Positions 26,535-36,200 of a stretch of 64,000 nt of DNA are shown piece by piece. The first letter of the stretch is position 1, and each line of letters starts with the position of its first letter. This DNA comes from JANXXV01 sp038200305 (GTDB taxonomy: Bacteria; Acidobacteriota; Terriglobia; Bryobacterales; Bryobacteraceae): positions 24,187-88,186 of the forward strand of contig JBBPYD010000148.1 of the NCBI GenBank assembly GCA_038200305.1. The letters are read 5' to 3'. The position numbers were made by a program, and so were the translations under genes. The notes under the pieces are model-generated. The model was not told the DNA's origin. It did not search any database and worked only from the letters and a program-made list of their open reading frames with translations.

Positions 26535-27734
26535 TCAATACCTTTTCAGCTCTTGTTTGGCGATGGATTCGCGATGCACTTCGTCCGGTCCATCCGCCAG
26601 CCGCAGCGTGCGGGAGTTTGCCCACATCGCCGCAAGTTCAAAATCCTGACTGACGCCGGCCGCCCCGTGTGCCTGGATCGCGCGGTCAATCACGCGTAGC
26701 GCCAGATTAGGCGCCACTACTTTGATCATGGCGATCTCAGCGCGAGCTTCCTTATTGCCCACAGTGTCCATCATGTGAGCGGCCTTCAACGTGAGCAGGC
26801 GGGCTTGTTCAATTTCGATGCGCGAATCGGCGATGCCGGCCATGATCGTCCCCTGCTCGGCAATGGCCTTGCCAAAAGCAACGCGGGATTTGACCCGGCG
26901 GCACATCATCTCCAGGGCTCGTTCGGCTTGCCCGATCAGGCGCATGCAGTGGTGAATTCGCCCTGGGCCCAAGCGGCCCTGCGCAATCTCAAACCCCCGG
27001 CCCTCGCCCAGCAGAATGTTGGAAGCTGGAACACGCACGTTCTCGAACAGAATTTCGGCATGGCCGTGCGGCGCATGGTCGTAGCCAAAAACCGTCAGCA
27101 TGCGCTTAATGGTGATCCCCGGCGTATCTAGCGGGACCAGAATCATAGACTGCTGTTGATGCCGCACGGCGGCCGGATCGGTCTTGCCCATAAAGATAGA
27201 GAGCTTGCAGCGCGGATCGCCTGCACCGGAACTCCACCACTTATGCCCGTTGATGATGTAGTCATCCCCATCGCGGACAATGCTCGCCTGGATATTGGTT
27301 GCATCGGACGACGCGACGCCAGGCTCGGTCATGCAGAAGCAGGAACGGATCTCGCCGTTTAACAAGGGCATCAGCCAGCGCTGCTTGTGTTCGTCAGAGC
27401 CGTAGCGGACCAGCACTTCCATATTGCCGGTGTCGGGCGCGGAGCAGTTAAATACTTCCGGAGCCATCATAGACCGGCCCATGATTTCGCATAGCGGAGC
27501 GTATTCCAAATTCGTCAGCCCGGCCCCGTATTCCGCTTCCGGCAGAAACAGATTCCACAGGCCGGCAGCCTTCGCTTTTTGCTTGAGCTCTTCAATGATG
27601 CCGGTTGGCTTCCAACGATCGCCCTGCCGTACCTCATCGTGAAACAGTGGCTCGTTCGGATAAACGTGCTCATCCATGAAGCCGGTCAACTGGCGGCGAA
27701 GCTCCTGCACGCGGGGGGAGTAATCGAAGCTCAT
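26535..27734 (-). CDS. Acyl-CoA dehydrogenase
   Basis: This 399-residue flavoenzyme has the three-part acyl-CoA dehydrogenase fold: helical N-domain, beta middle domain (CFCMTEPGVASSDATNIQ, FAD and substrate contacts) and C-terminal helical domain (DRAIQAHGAAGVSQDFELA). It is closest in style to long-chain or ACAD11-like proteins. It oxidises acyl-CoA to enoyl-CoA and is followed upstream on the same strand by the enoyl-CoA hydratase at a 2-base gap, so the two form a fatty-acid degradation pair. Confidence 0.92.
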   Translation of the reverse strand: MSFDYSPRVQELRRQLTGFMDEHVYPNEPLFHDEVRQGDRWKPTGIIEELKQKAKAAGLWNLFLPEAEYGAGLTNLEYAPLCEIMGRSMMAPEVFNCSAPDTGNMEVLVRYGSDEHKQRWLMPLLNGEIRSCFCMTEPGVASSDATNIQASIVRDGDDYIINGHKWWSSGAGDPRCKLSIFMGKTDPAAVRHQQQSMILVPLDTPGITIKRMLTVFGYDHAPHGHAEILFENVRVPASNILLGEGRGFEIAQGRLGPGRIHHCMRLIGQAERALEMMCRRVKSRVAFGKAIAEQGTIMAGIADSRIEIEQARLLTLKAAHMMDTVGNKEARAEIAMIKVVAPNLALRVIDRAIQAHGAAGVSQDFELAAMWANSRTLRLADGPDEVHRESIAKQELKRY

Positions 27735-27736
27735 GT

Positions 27737-28534
27737 CTACTTGCCGGTGAATGCGGCCGCACGCTTTTCCAGAAAATGCGCCACACCCTCTTTGAAATCT
27801 TCCGTCCCAAAACTCCCGTACATCTCTTCGGTAGCAAGATCCACGGCCTGATTGAGCGACTGTGTTTGTGACTGGTATATCTGATTCTTCATGATGCGCA
27901 GCGAGCGGGGCGAGACCGCGGTGGCGAGCTCCCTTGCGTACGCTTTCACTGCTTCCATAAAACCATCATGCGCGATGACGCGATTCACCAGACCCATCCT
28001 GAGAGCCTCGCCTGCATCGATGGTGCGGGCGGAAAAGAGCAAGTCCGCCGCATTTGCCAGACCGGTGATGCGCGGAAGCATCCAAGCCATTCCGTACTCG
28101 GCAACCAGACCACGCTTAGCGAAGATGGTTGAAAATCTCGCCTGGTCCGACGCAAAGCGGATGTCGCAAAATAGCGGGATCACCAGTCCTAGCCCGACTG
28201 CCGGACCGTTGATGGCGGCGATAATCGGTTTGGGTATTTCAAGAAACCACGAATGTTTGCGTTGATGATTGCCCAGGTTGCCCAGATTGTTGCCCGCGGG
28301 CGCTCCGTCTTTGATCACCGCACTGAGCAGGCTCATATCGGCTCCCGCGCAGAATCCGCGGCCCGCCCCCGTAATGACGATCACGCGCACGTTTTCATCG
28401 GAGGCGGCATCGCGAATCGCGCGGCCTACTTCCTCCTCCATGTGCATCGTCCAAGCGTTCAACTTGTCCGGACGATTCAGGGTCAAGGTTGCAACGCGCT
28501 GTTCGACCTGATAAAAAATTTCATCGTAGGGCAT
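27737..28534 (-). CDS. Enoyl-CoA hydratase/isomerase
   Basis: This 265-residue crotonase-fold protein has the oxyanion-hole segments GRGFCAGADMSLL and PIIAAINGPAVGLG. The second catalytic position near GLVAEYGMAW fits a hydratase or isomerase. It is cotranscribed with the acyl-CoA dehydrogenase and would supply the next beta-oxidation step. Exact substrate length is not readable. Confidence 0.9.
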   Translation of the reverse strand: MPYDEIFYQVEQRVATLTLNRPDKLNAWTMHMEEEVGRAIRDAASDENVRVIVITGAGRGFCAGADMSLLSAVIKDGAPAGNNLGNLGNHQRKHSWFLEIPKPIIAAINGPAVGLGLVIPLFCDIRFASDQARFSTIFAKRGLVAEYGMAWMLPRITGLANAADLLFSARTIDAGEALRMGLVNRVIAHDGFMEAVKAYARELATAVSPRSLRIMKNQIYQSQTQSLNQAVDLATEEMYGSFGTEDFKEGVAHFLEKRAAAFTGK

Positions 28535-28552
28535 AGTTCCCTCCTTGCTGTT

Positions 28553-28984
28553 TCAGACGCGAAAGTAGTCGGGACGCCAATTCACAATTGCTTTCTTGAT
28601 ATCCGCCGGGGCAAGCTTATTGGAAAGTGTTCTCGCCACCAGGCCGGAGATTTCTTCATCGGGAGCAAAACGAAGCGCGATCAGTTGAGCTTCGGTGAGA
28701 TCGTGAATGCGTGAGTGCAATGGCTCCGGCAGAAGTACCGCCAGGCGGAGGCGCTCTTCCAGGCGGATGACGCGGTCCTGAACCTTCAACGCATTCAGGC
28801 GTGTCTTGAACGCAAGAGCGGCAAGAGCGAATGCGAAAATCATTAGCCAGGCCGACGTGAAAGACGGATTCCGCACCAGGTTCCAGATGGCAAAGAGTGC
28901 TGTAATGGCAATTACCGGCAGTATAAAAAAATGGTACACGGGATCGATCTTGGCGTGATTTGCGAGGTTTTGAGCTTTCGGCAT
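28553..28984 (-). CDS. DUF6526-type small membrane protein
   Basis: This 143-residue protein has two helices (about 19-37 and 45-63), then a soluble domain with VQDRVIRLEERLRL and LIALRFAPDEEISGL. This pattern is the one I associate with DUF6526, whose function is unknown. It sits 18 bases upstream of the enoyl-CoA hydratase in the same direction. Confidence 0.7.
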   Translation of the reverse strand: MPKAQNLANHAKIDPVYHFFILPVIAITALFAIWNLVRNPSFTSAWLMIFAFALAALAFKTRLNALKVQDRVIRLEERLRLAVLLPEPLHSRIHDLTEAQLIALRFAPDEEISGLVARTLSNKLAPADIKKAIVNWRPDYFRV

Positions 28985-29045
28985 GGGATTCCCATTCTAC
29001 GCCACTACTTAATTTGATAGGACGGAACTGGCGATAAAAAGAAAA

Positions 29046-29594
29046 ATGCTTTGGTGCTTGTTTCTGTGCGGCATCGTTGTCAGTGTGCAAGGCGCCGTGC
29101 CGGTATTCACAGCGGTTCTGAGCGAGCGCGTGGTGCAACGTGCAGGTGAGCCAACCGAGTCTCTAAGAATTACGATTATGCGCAACGGCTCCGGCAAATT
29201 CGAGATATGAGCATCGGCGGACGATTGCTCCGCGCTACAGCGAAGTTTGGATTAGACGGACGGATGGTCTGGATGTGAAAATGTATCCCGATTTGAATGC
29301 CAGGCGAACCATGATGCTTCCTTCAACCGAAGTCAGTGTCTGGCAAAGTTCCTTTTGGGACGCCAAAAAGAATTGCACATCTCCTATTTACGGCGAGGGG
29401 CCGTCTCCGCGACAACTGCAACTCGCCAGCACGGAAAGCATTCAATGCCTGACGGTCTACAAACTCGCCTACCCTGACACGCAGTCGGAAACGGTATTGC
29501 GAAGCGGCCCGGTCTTCCGGCAGAAGCCGCGGCCAAACACCTGAAAGCGTTTGAGCGAGCGGACGTATACTACTTGAAATATCACCGCGATTAA
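29046..29594 (+). pseudogene. Frame-disrupted small secreted protein
   Basis: ATG 29046 begins a signal-peptide-like sequence (MLWCLFLCGIVVSVQG) that reads to a TGA at 29208. Protein-like sequence continues from about 29200 in the next frame (RTIAPRYSEVWIRRTDGLDV) to about 29515. It then returns to the first frame (AEAAAKHLKAFERADVYYL) with a TAA at 29592. Two compensating indels in an otherwise continuous 183-codon gene explain this. It may be a decayed gene or carry sequencing errors. No family was recognised. Confidence 0.5.
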
Positions 29595-29603
29595 GCGGGC
29601 TAG

Positions 29604-30785
29604 TCAGCCTCTCGTAGCGCCCAAAACCGTGCCCAGCCGGTCAATCGCTGCATCGTCCAAACCAAGCAGCTCCCGAAGAGTTTCTTTAGTATGTTGGCCC
29701 AGATCTGGCGCGGAGTACCGGACCGCCTCCGGCATCGCGGACATCTTGATTGGTAAACCGGTCACCGGGAATCCGCCAAGCACCGGGAACATCTGGCGCA
29801 CGCTGGATTGCGGATCTCGAAACACCTCCTGCAAGGTGCGCACCGGCGAGCACGGCACGCCAACCGCCTGCAGGCGCCGGGTCCATTGATCCGCGGTGGC
29901 GGTCAGAAAGATACTCGAAAGAATCGGCTCCAGTACATTACGATTTGCCACGCGCACTGCGTTGGTGGCATAGCTGGGATCATTCACCAGATCAGGCCGT
30001 TCAATTGCCTTGCAGAAATCCGGCCAGATCTTTTCGCTGCCCACGGCGATTGCCAGATCGCGGTCGGCTGTGGCGAACGTCCTATAAGGGACGATAGAGG
30101 CGAATGAGGTTCCCAGCGGCCCGGGGATCTGCCCGGAACCAAGGTAGTTCGCAAAGTTCGAGGCCATGGCGGAGATCATGGAGTCAAACATAGATACATC
30201 TACGAACTGGCCTACCCCGGTTTGATCGCGAGTCCGCAAAGCCATCAGAATGCCGATTGCCGCGAACATTCCGGCGGTAATGTCGGCAATCGAATGACCG
30301 CAGCGGACGGTTTCCCCGTTCTTTACGCCGGTAATGCTGATCAGACCGCTGGCCGCCTGCACGATCAGATCCATCGCGGGCTGATCGCGCGAGGGTCCGT
30401 CCTGCCCATAGCCGGAGATGGAACAGTACACCAGCTTCGGATTCCGCTCATGAGCTTCTTTGAAGCCCAGACCAAGCTTTTGCATGCTTCCAACCCGGAA
30501 GTTTTCAATCAGAACATCCACTTTGTCGATCAGCCGCAGGCAAAGGTCGCGCCCTTCCCGTTGTTTAAGATCGATGCAGATCCCTTTCTTACCGGCGTTG
30601 ATTCCCAGAAAGTACGAAGCGTCGCCGCCGGTATACGGAGGCGCCCACCCGCGCCCGATATCGCCGCCTGGGGGTTCCAGCTTGTAAACTGACGCTCCGT
30701 AGCCAGCCAGCAGCAGGGTGCAGTAGGGGCCGGCGAGGGCATGGGAGAAATCCAGCACGCGAACGTTATGGAGAGGGGCTTGCAT
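29604..30785 (-). CDS. CaiB/BaiF family III CoA-transferase
   Basis: The start chosen is ATG 30785 (MQAPLHNVRVLDFSH), giving 393 residues; the frame stays open to 30914 but that part is not family-like. Family signatures are VRVLDFSHALAGPYCT, LKQREGRDLCLRLIDKVDVLIENF and YCSISGYGQDGP. The catalytic Asp is expected near PAMDLIVQA. These enzymes move CoA between carboxylic acids. It is divergent from hfq, sharing about 129 bases of upstream DNA. Confidence 0.92.
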   Translation of the reverse strand: MQAPLHNVRVLDFSHALAGPYCTLLLAGYGASVYKLEPPGGDIGRGWAPPYTGGDASYFLGINAGKKGICIDLKQREGRDLCLRLIDKVDVLIENFRVGSMQKLGLGFKEAHERNPKLVYCSISGYGQDGPSRDQPAMDLIVQAASGLISITGVKNGETVRCGHSIADITAGMFAAIGILMALRTRDQTGVGQFVDVSMFDSMISAMASNFANYLGSGQIPGPLGTSFASIVPYRTFATADRDLAIAVGSEKIWPDFCKAIERPDLVNDPSYATNAVRVANRNVLEPILSSIFLTATADQWTRRLQAVGVPCSPVRTLQEVFRDPQSSVRQMFPVLGGFPVTGLPIKMSAMPEAVRYSAPDLGQHTKETLRELLGLDDAAIDRLGTVLGATRG

Positions 30786-30914
30786 TGACGAGCTTGTATG
30801 ATAGCGCGCGCAAAAAGACCGGTAGGCACAGCCCTGAAAACTGTTACACTTGCAAGAACGTTCTTTGATATCGAATCGAATCATTAAGACCCGAAGAGGC
30901 CCGGAGGAGTGCAT

Positions 30915-31235
30915 ATGGAAAAGCTGGCACAGCAGAACATCCAGGAAGCTTTTCTAAACAACGCGCGCAAGGACAAAACGTTCTTGACCATTTACCTGAT
31001 GAGCGGAGTGAAGCTTTCCGGACGCATCAAAAGTTTTGACAAGTACTCGGTCATACTGGAGGCGAGCAATCAGGAACAGTTGATTTTCAAACACGCGATC
31101 TCTACCGTGGTGGTTTCCAGACCTACGAACAACCCCGCGGTTGCGGTCAACCCTCCAAATCCGCAGTCCGCGGCGGCCGCGGCAATCTCACATCCGGCAG
31201 GCAAGACCACCGGACCTGACACCGTCGAGGAGTAG
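30915..31235 (+). CDS. hfq: RNA chaperone Hfq
   Basis: ATG 30915 has a strong GGAGGA 6 bases upstream; an in-frame GTG at 30909 is too close to it. The 106-residue product has the Sm core: Sm1 (FLTIYLMSGVKLSGRIKSFD) and Sm2 (LIFKHAISTVV). KHAISTV replaces the classic YKHAIST. A roughly 35-residue Pro/Ala/Asn-rich disordered tail follows, longer than the core needs. Hfq hexamers pair small RNAs with mRNAs. The hfq-hflX order is conserved in many bacteria. Confidence 0.96.
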   Translation: MEKLAQQNIQEAFLNNARKDKTFLTIYLMSGVKLSGRIKSFDKYSVILEASNQEQLIFKHAISTVVVSRPTNNPAVAVNPPNPQSAAAAAISHPAGKTTGPDTVEE

Positions 31236-31244
31236 ATTTTCACC

Positions 31245-32591
31245 TTGCCTCCGGTCGTCCGCGAGCGAGCCATTCTGGTTGGGTTGGAACTGAAGGGCCG
31301 CGTGTCCAAACGGCCTCTTGCCAACCCCGAAGCAGCCGAGTACGATTCCGAAGAATCCATCAATGAGTTGGTTGTGCTCGCTGAGAGCGCCGGTGCTGAG
31401 GTGGTGGACCGCACGGTGCAGGTGCGCGCTGCCGCGGAAGCGGCTACCCTGGTGGGTTCCGGAAAAGTAGAAGAGCTCGCCCGCGATGTGGAAGCCCGGC
31501 AAGCCGGTCTGGTGATCTTCGATCGCGATCTTTCCCCCACGCAGCAGCGGAATTTGGAACGCGAGCTGCACTGCAAAGTCATTGACCGCACGCAGCTCAT
31601 TCTCGACATTTTTGCGCGCCGCGCGCGAACTCGGGAAGGACAGCTTCAGGTGGAGCTGGCGCAATTGAACTATTTGCTGCCGCGCCTCACCGGCCGGGGC
31701 GCCGCCATGTCACGGTTGGGCGGTGGCATTGGAACCAGAGGTCCCGGCGAAACCCAGTTGGAGACCGACCGGCGGATCATCTTCAAGCGCATCCGGAAGA
31801 TCGAAGAGAACTTGGAAGGCGTGCGCGCGGGACGCACTGTGCAGAGGCGCCAGCGTCAGGCCGTGCCGCTCGCCACCATCTCGCTGGTCGGGTACACGAA
31901 TGCCGGGAAATCCACGTTGTTCAACCGGTTCACCGGAGCGGACGTTCTAGCCGACGCAAAGATGTTCGCAACGCTTGACCCTACCGTGCGGCATCTCACA
32001 TTGCCCTCCCACCGGCGGGTGCTTCTCAGCGATACCGTCGGATTCATCCGCAACCTGCCCACAACCTTGGTCAAGGCATTCCGGGCCACCCTTGAGGAGG
32101 TAACGGAGGCGGCGCTCTTGCTTCATGTGGTGGATGTGTCTTCACCGCACGCGGCGCATCACACGGAACATGTCTTGAAGGTACTGGCGGAAATCGGCGC
32201 GGAAGCTACTCCGCAATTGCTGGTGTTCAACAAGCTGGATCTGTTGCCGGAAGCGGACGCGGACTCCGACACCGTATGCCGCCGTGTGCTCGGGAATACG
32301 ATCCACTCTGGAACTGCGCCGCCCCAGGCTGTGGCTGTGTCCGCCAGGTCCGGCAAGGGATTCGATGAGTTGCTGGCAAGGATCGATGAGATGTTGCCGC
32401 TCGATCCTGTATCGGTCGTCAAATTCAGGTTTCCTCATGCGGACGGAGGTCCGCTGCACCTGCTTTACGAATACGCGCGGGTGCTGGAGAAGCACGTCAA
32501 CGAAGAGTATTCTGAAGTGGTGGCGGAAACTCCAGAGTCGGTGCGGAAACGCTTGGTGCCTTACGTGGTTGCACCGGCGGAACCGGATTAG
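31245..32591 (+). CDS. hflX: Ribosome-associated GTPase HflX
   Basis: This 448-residue protein starts at TTG 31245, 12 bases after GAGGAG; no ATG lies nearby. The N-terminal HflX domain (about 8-175) includes GTRGPGETQLETDRR. The GTPase domain has G1 GYTNAGKST (216-224), G3 DTVGFI and G4 NKLD. HflX splits stalled ribosomes under heat or antibiotic stress. It follows hfq by 9 bases and precedes pgsA by 14 bases, so the three are probably one operon. Confidence 0.95.
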   Translation: MPPVVRERAILVGLELKGRVSKRPLANPEAAEYDSEESINELVVLAESAGAEVVDRTVQVRAAAEAATLVGSGKVEELARDVEARQAGLVIFDRDLSPTQQRNLERELHCKVIDRTQLILDIFARRARTREGQLQVELAQLNYLLPRLTGRGAAMSRLGGGIGTRGPGETQLETDRRIIFKRIRKIEENLEGVRAGRTVQRRQRQAVPLATISLVGYTNAGKSTLFNRFTGADVLADAKMFATLDPTVRHLTLPSHRRVLLSDTVGFIRNLPTTLVKAFRATLEEVTEAALLLHVVDVSSPHAAHHTEHVLKVLAEIGAEATPQLLVFNKLDLLPEADADSDTVCRRVLGNTIHSGTAPPQAVAVSARSGKGFDELLARIDEMLPLDPVSVVKFRFPHADGGPLHLLYEYARVLEKHVNEEYSEVVAETPESVRKRLVPYVVAPAEPD

Positions 32592-32605
32592 GCTTGCCGC
32601 TTCCG

Positions 32606-33253
32606 ATGAATCTGCCCAACGCACTCACGCTGGTCCGGATCTTCTTCGTCCCGCTGCTGGTGGCGGTGCTGGTCCAGGGAAATCTGCGCATCCAGATGAA
32701 TGGGTTCGTCATTACCAATGAACTCATTGCGCTGCTGATTTTCCTGGCTGCGGGCTTAACGGATCTGCTGGACGGCTATCTGGCGCGGCGCTGGCGCCAG
32801 ATCACCACGGTGGGAACGCTGCTCGATCCTATCGCGGACAAGCTGCTTGTGTCGGCGGCATTGATTTCATTGGTGCAGGTGCGTGTGGTGCCCGCCTGGA
32901 TGGTGGTCCTGGTCATCGGGCGCGAGTTCGCTATTTCCGGCCTGCGAAGCATTGCCGCGGCGGAAGGGTACATCATCAAAGCCAGCGAACTGGGAAAAAC
33001 GAAGCTGGTCACCCAGGTGGTGGCCATCAGTCTGCTGCTGCTCAGCATCCGCTGGAACTGGCTGCGGCAGGCGGCGCTGATCGCCATGTGGTTGGTGATG
33101 GTCTTTGCCATCCTTTCCGCGGTGCTCTATTTCCGCAAATTCTGGAAAGAGGTGGACAGCAAGATCAAACTGAGGCGTCGCCAGGAGCTGCTGTCCCTTC
33201 AGCGTCTGCAACGGAAGAGAGAGAAGGTGGCTGCGCGGGAGGCGCGTAGTTGA
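32606..33253 (+). CDS. pgsA: CDP-diacylglycerol-glycerol-3-phosphate 3-phosphatidyltransferase
   Basis: The start chosen is ATG 32606 (MNLPNALTLVRI), giving 215 residues; an in-frame TTG at 32594 would add four residues. The CDP-alcohol phosphotransferase motif is complete: D53, D56-G57, A60-R61, G70, D74 and D78. Several hydrophobic helices follow. It makes phosphatidylglycerol phosphate in the inner membrane. Its last 89 bases overlap the end of the hybrid kinase on the other strand; the basic C-terminal tail (KIKLRRRQELL...) is encoded there. Confidence 0.93.
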   Translation: MNLPNALTLVRIFFVPLLVAVLVQGNLRIQMNGFVITNELIALLIFLAAGLTDLLDGYLARRWRQITTVGTLLDPIADKLLVSAALISLVQVRVVPAWMVVLVIGREFAISGLRSIAAAEGYIIKASELGKTKLVTQVVAISLLLLSIRWNWLRQAALIAMWLVMVFAILSAVLYFRKFWKEVDSKIKLRRRQELLSLQRLQRKREKVAAREARS

Positions 33254-36200
33254 TCACGCGGTAGAGGTCCGCCGCGTTAATGGGCTTCGGAACATAGTCG
33301 TCAAGCCCAGCCGCCAGACACCGTTCACGGTCGCCCACCATTGCGCTGGCTGTAATGGCGATTATCCGCAGCCGCCGGTCCGTACCTTTCTCCCTCTCCC
33401 GGATTAACGAAGTCGCTTCAAAACCGTCCATCTCAGGCATCTGCATATCCATTAAAACAAGATCGAACTGCTGCGTCTCTGAAATCGCCACCGCTTGCTT
33501 GCCGCTTGCCGCCATTGTGACTAGGTGGCCTTTGCGCTGCAGTAGTGTGATCATCAGCTTTTGGTTGACCGGGTTGTCCTCAGCCACCAGGATGCGCATC
33601 GAACGGGAGACCGCGAGCATGAGTTCGCCGCCTCCGCTGGTGTGGTGTCCCGCGTTAACAGTGTCGCGGCTCAGAATCGTTTCCGGGGCGCGCGCGCTGG
33701 CAAGCGGTACGTGCGGCGCCACGGTGGAACGGCCGAACGCCGCGGTGAAATGAAACGTACTCCCCTTGCCCTGTTCGCTTTCAAACCACATCGTTCCATT
33801 CATCAAGCCGGCCAGTTGCGTCGAAATGGAGAGCCCCAGTCCCGTACCGCCATACTTCCGCGTGACCGATCCGTCGGCCTGCCGGAACGGCTCCAAAATG
33901 AAGCTCTGATGTTCCTTGGCGATTCCGATTCCAGTGTCACGCACTTCAAAATGCAAGAGAGCCGTTTCTCCGGACTGCTGCGCCGGGACGAACTTTGCCT
34001 CCGTAACTTGCAGCACCACTTCTCCTTTATCGGTAAACTTCATCGCGTTGCCAAGCAGATTGATCAGAATCTGGCGCAAGCGGCCTGGGTCGCCCACCAG
34101 CGCATCGGGAACGCCTCCGTCGATTTTACAGATGAGTTGCAGATTCTTCTCGCGGGCACGGTAGGTAAGCATCGCGATCACATCGTTCAATTGGCCGCGA
34201 AGATGGAAGTCGATATGTTCCAGATCCAGCTTGCCGGCTTCCACCTTGGAGAAGTCGAGGATGTCATTGATCACAGACAGCAGAGATGCCGCCGAGGAGC
34301 GTACCAGCCCAAGATTGCTTCGTTGTTCTGGATTCAACTCCGTTTCCAGAGTCAGTTCAGTCAGCCCGATAATGCCGTTCATCGGCGTACGAATCTCATG
34401 GCTCATGTTGGCCAGAAATTGACTCTTGAATTGCATGGCGCGCTGCGATTCGTGCAGCAGGCGTTCTATTTCTACTTTCTGGTCCTCCACATTTTTCTTC
34501 TCTTCCAGCACCTTGGCCTGGGCGCGCAGCATCTCCCCGGTCCGCTGCTCCACCGCGATCTCCAGCGCCCTCTGTATTTCCAGGATGTGCCGGAACCGCC
34601 ACATCCAGATCATGGAAACCGCGCTCAGGAACGCAATCAGACAGGCAACCCAGAAGATCCAGGATTGCCACCACGCCGGCAGGATCGTGAAAGAGACGCT
34701 CGCCGGCGTGGCGCTCCAAACGCCAGCGGCATTGCGGGCCAGAACCTCAAAAGTGTAGGCTCCCGATGGGAGATTCGGATAGCGCGCTTCCCGCACGCGG
34801 GCTTCGGTCCAGTTTTTCTCCAAGCCCTTCAACCGGTACCGGAAGCGGACCGCCGGTTCGTTCAAAAAAGTGAGGGCGCTGAAATTCGCCAGGAAAGTGC
34901 GGGCGGCATACGGGACCGGCCGGGATTCTTTCAAATTCTGCTGTGTGTCTCCCAACAAATAGGAGGTGATAACCGCCTGTGGCGCCTGCGCCAACTCTAC
35001 TTTCGATGGCCGGAAATGGGACAGGCCCATGCTGGTGCCGATCCAGACACTCCCATCCGTATCGCCAAAAAATGCATTCCCGTTGCAATCGTCCCAAATC
35101 AGACCGTCCGCCGAACCGTAGTGCCGCCACGTGTTTCCATCCAGAAGGTCAACGCCGTCGTCGCTGGTATGCCAGAGCCGGCCGCCCATATCCGTGCCGA
35201 GAGCAATGGCAAGGGTCGGGCGGGACCCCGGTCGCGGAGTTACATCCTGTACGTGGATGCCATTTCCGCCGAATGTGATCTTCGCCACTCCACCCGCTCC
35301 AACGAAACCCACCCAGAGATCTCCATCGCCCGTCTCGGCAAACCGGTCCAAGCGTTGTGGCGGTAGTCCGTCTTTCGTCGTGAACTGATCCCACTTGCGG
35401 CCTGTTAGGCGAAGCAGGCTGCCACGCCCGCCAATCCATAGGCTGCCCTTTCGGTCGAGCAAAAAACGGTCGAAAGCGCCGGAACGTTTGTAACCGGGAG
35501 GTTCGGCTGGCTCGAAACGGATCCGCCCCTTACTCCCGGTCCCGAGGAAAAGTCCAGCGCGCGTAGCCACCCACAGACGGCCGCTACCGTCAAACGAGGA
35601 ATGGAAAACGTGATTGTTGGTCAGACCGGAATCGGCTTCGAAAACCGTTGTGGTTCCGGCGGCCGGATTGACGTGCGCAAGCAGACCGCCAGAGCTTCCC
35701 ACCCACAGCGTCCCATCCCCGGCGGGAAGAATATGGTCAATCGTCTGGGATTTCCGGCCCAGCTTCCACGTCTGCCAAACCGGAACGGCTCCGGCTTCGC
35801 CCGGCTGAAGCCCGCCTGTTTTCAGCCCGCCTGTTTTCAGCCCGCCTGTTTTCAGCCCGCCTGTTTTCAGATAGTGCAGTCCTACGTCGTTGCCCACCCA
35901 AAGCGTTCCCCTGGTGTCCCGCGTAATGGCCCAAATATTCCCGTTGCCCAAACCATCGGCTTCCGTCCACGATTCCCACTGGGGATAGCCTTTCCATCTC
36001 GCCAGGCCAAACCCGCCCACGCCCACCCAGATGGAACCTTCCCGGTCTTGAAACACTGTTGTAATCAAGTCGGAAGCAAAGCCCTTTTGCTTGCCGATTA
36101 GATCCCACCGGTTGTTGACCCACCGCGCCAAACCAAGGTCTGTTGGAACCAGGACAACGCCGTCGCGGTCGATATAGATGGATGTAAACAAGTTCGAATT

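Noticed and set aside
35811..35870. CRISPR-like repeat array
   Set aside because: Units are 15 bp, contiguous without spacers, and lie inside a coding frame.
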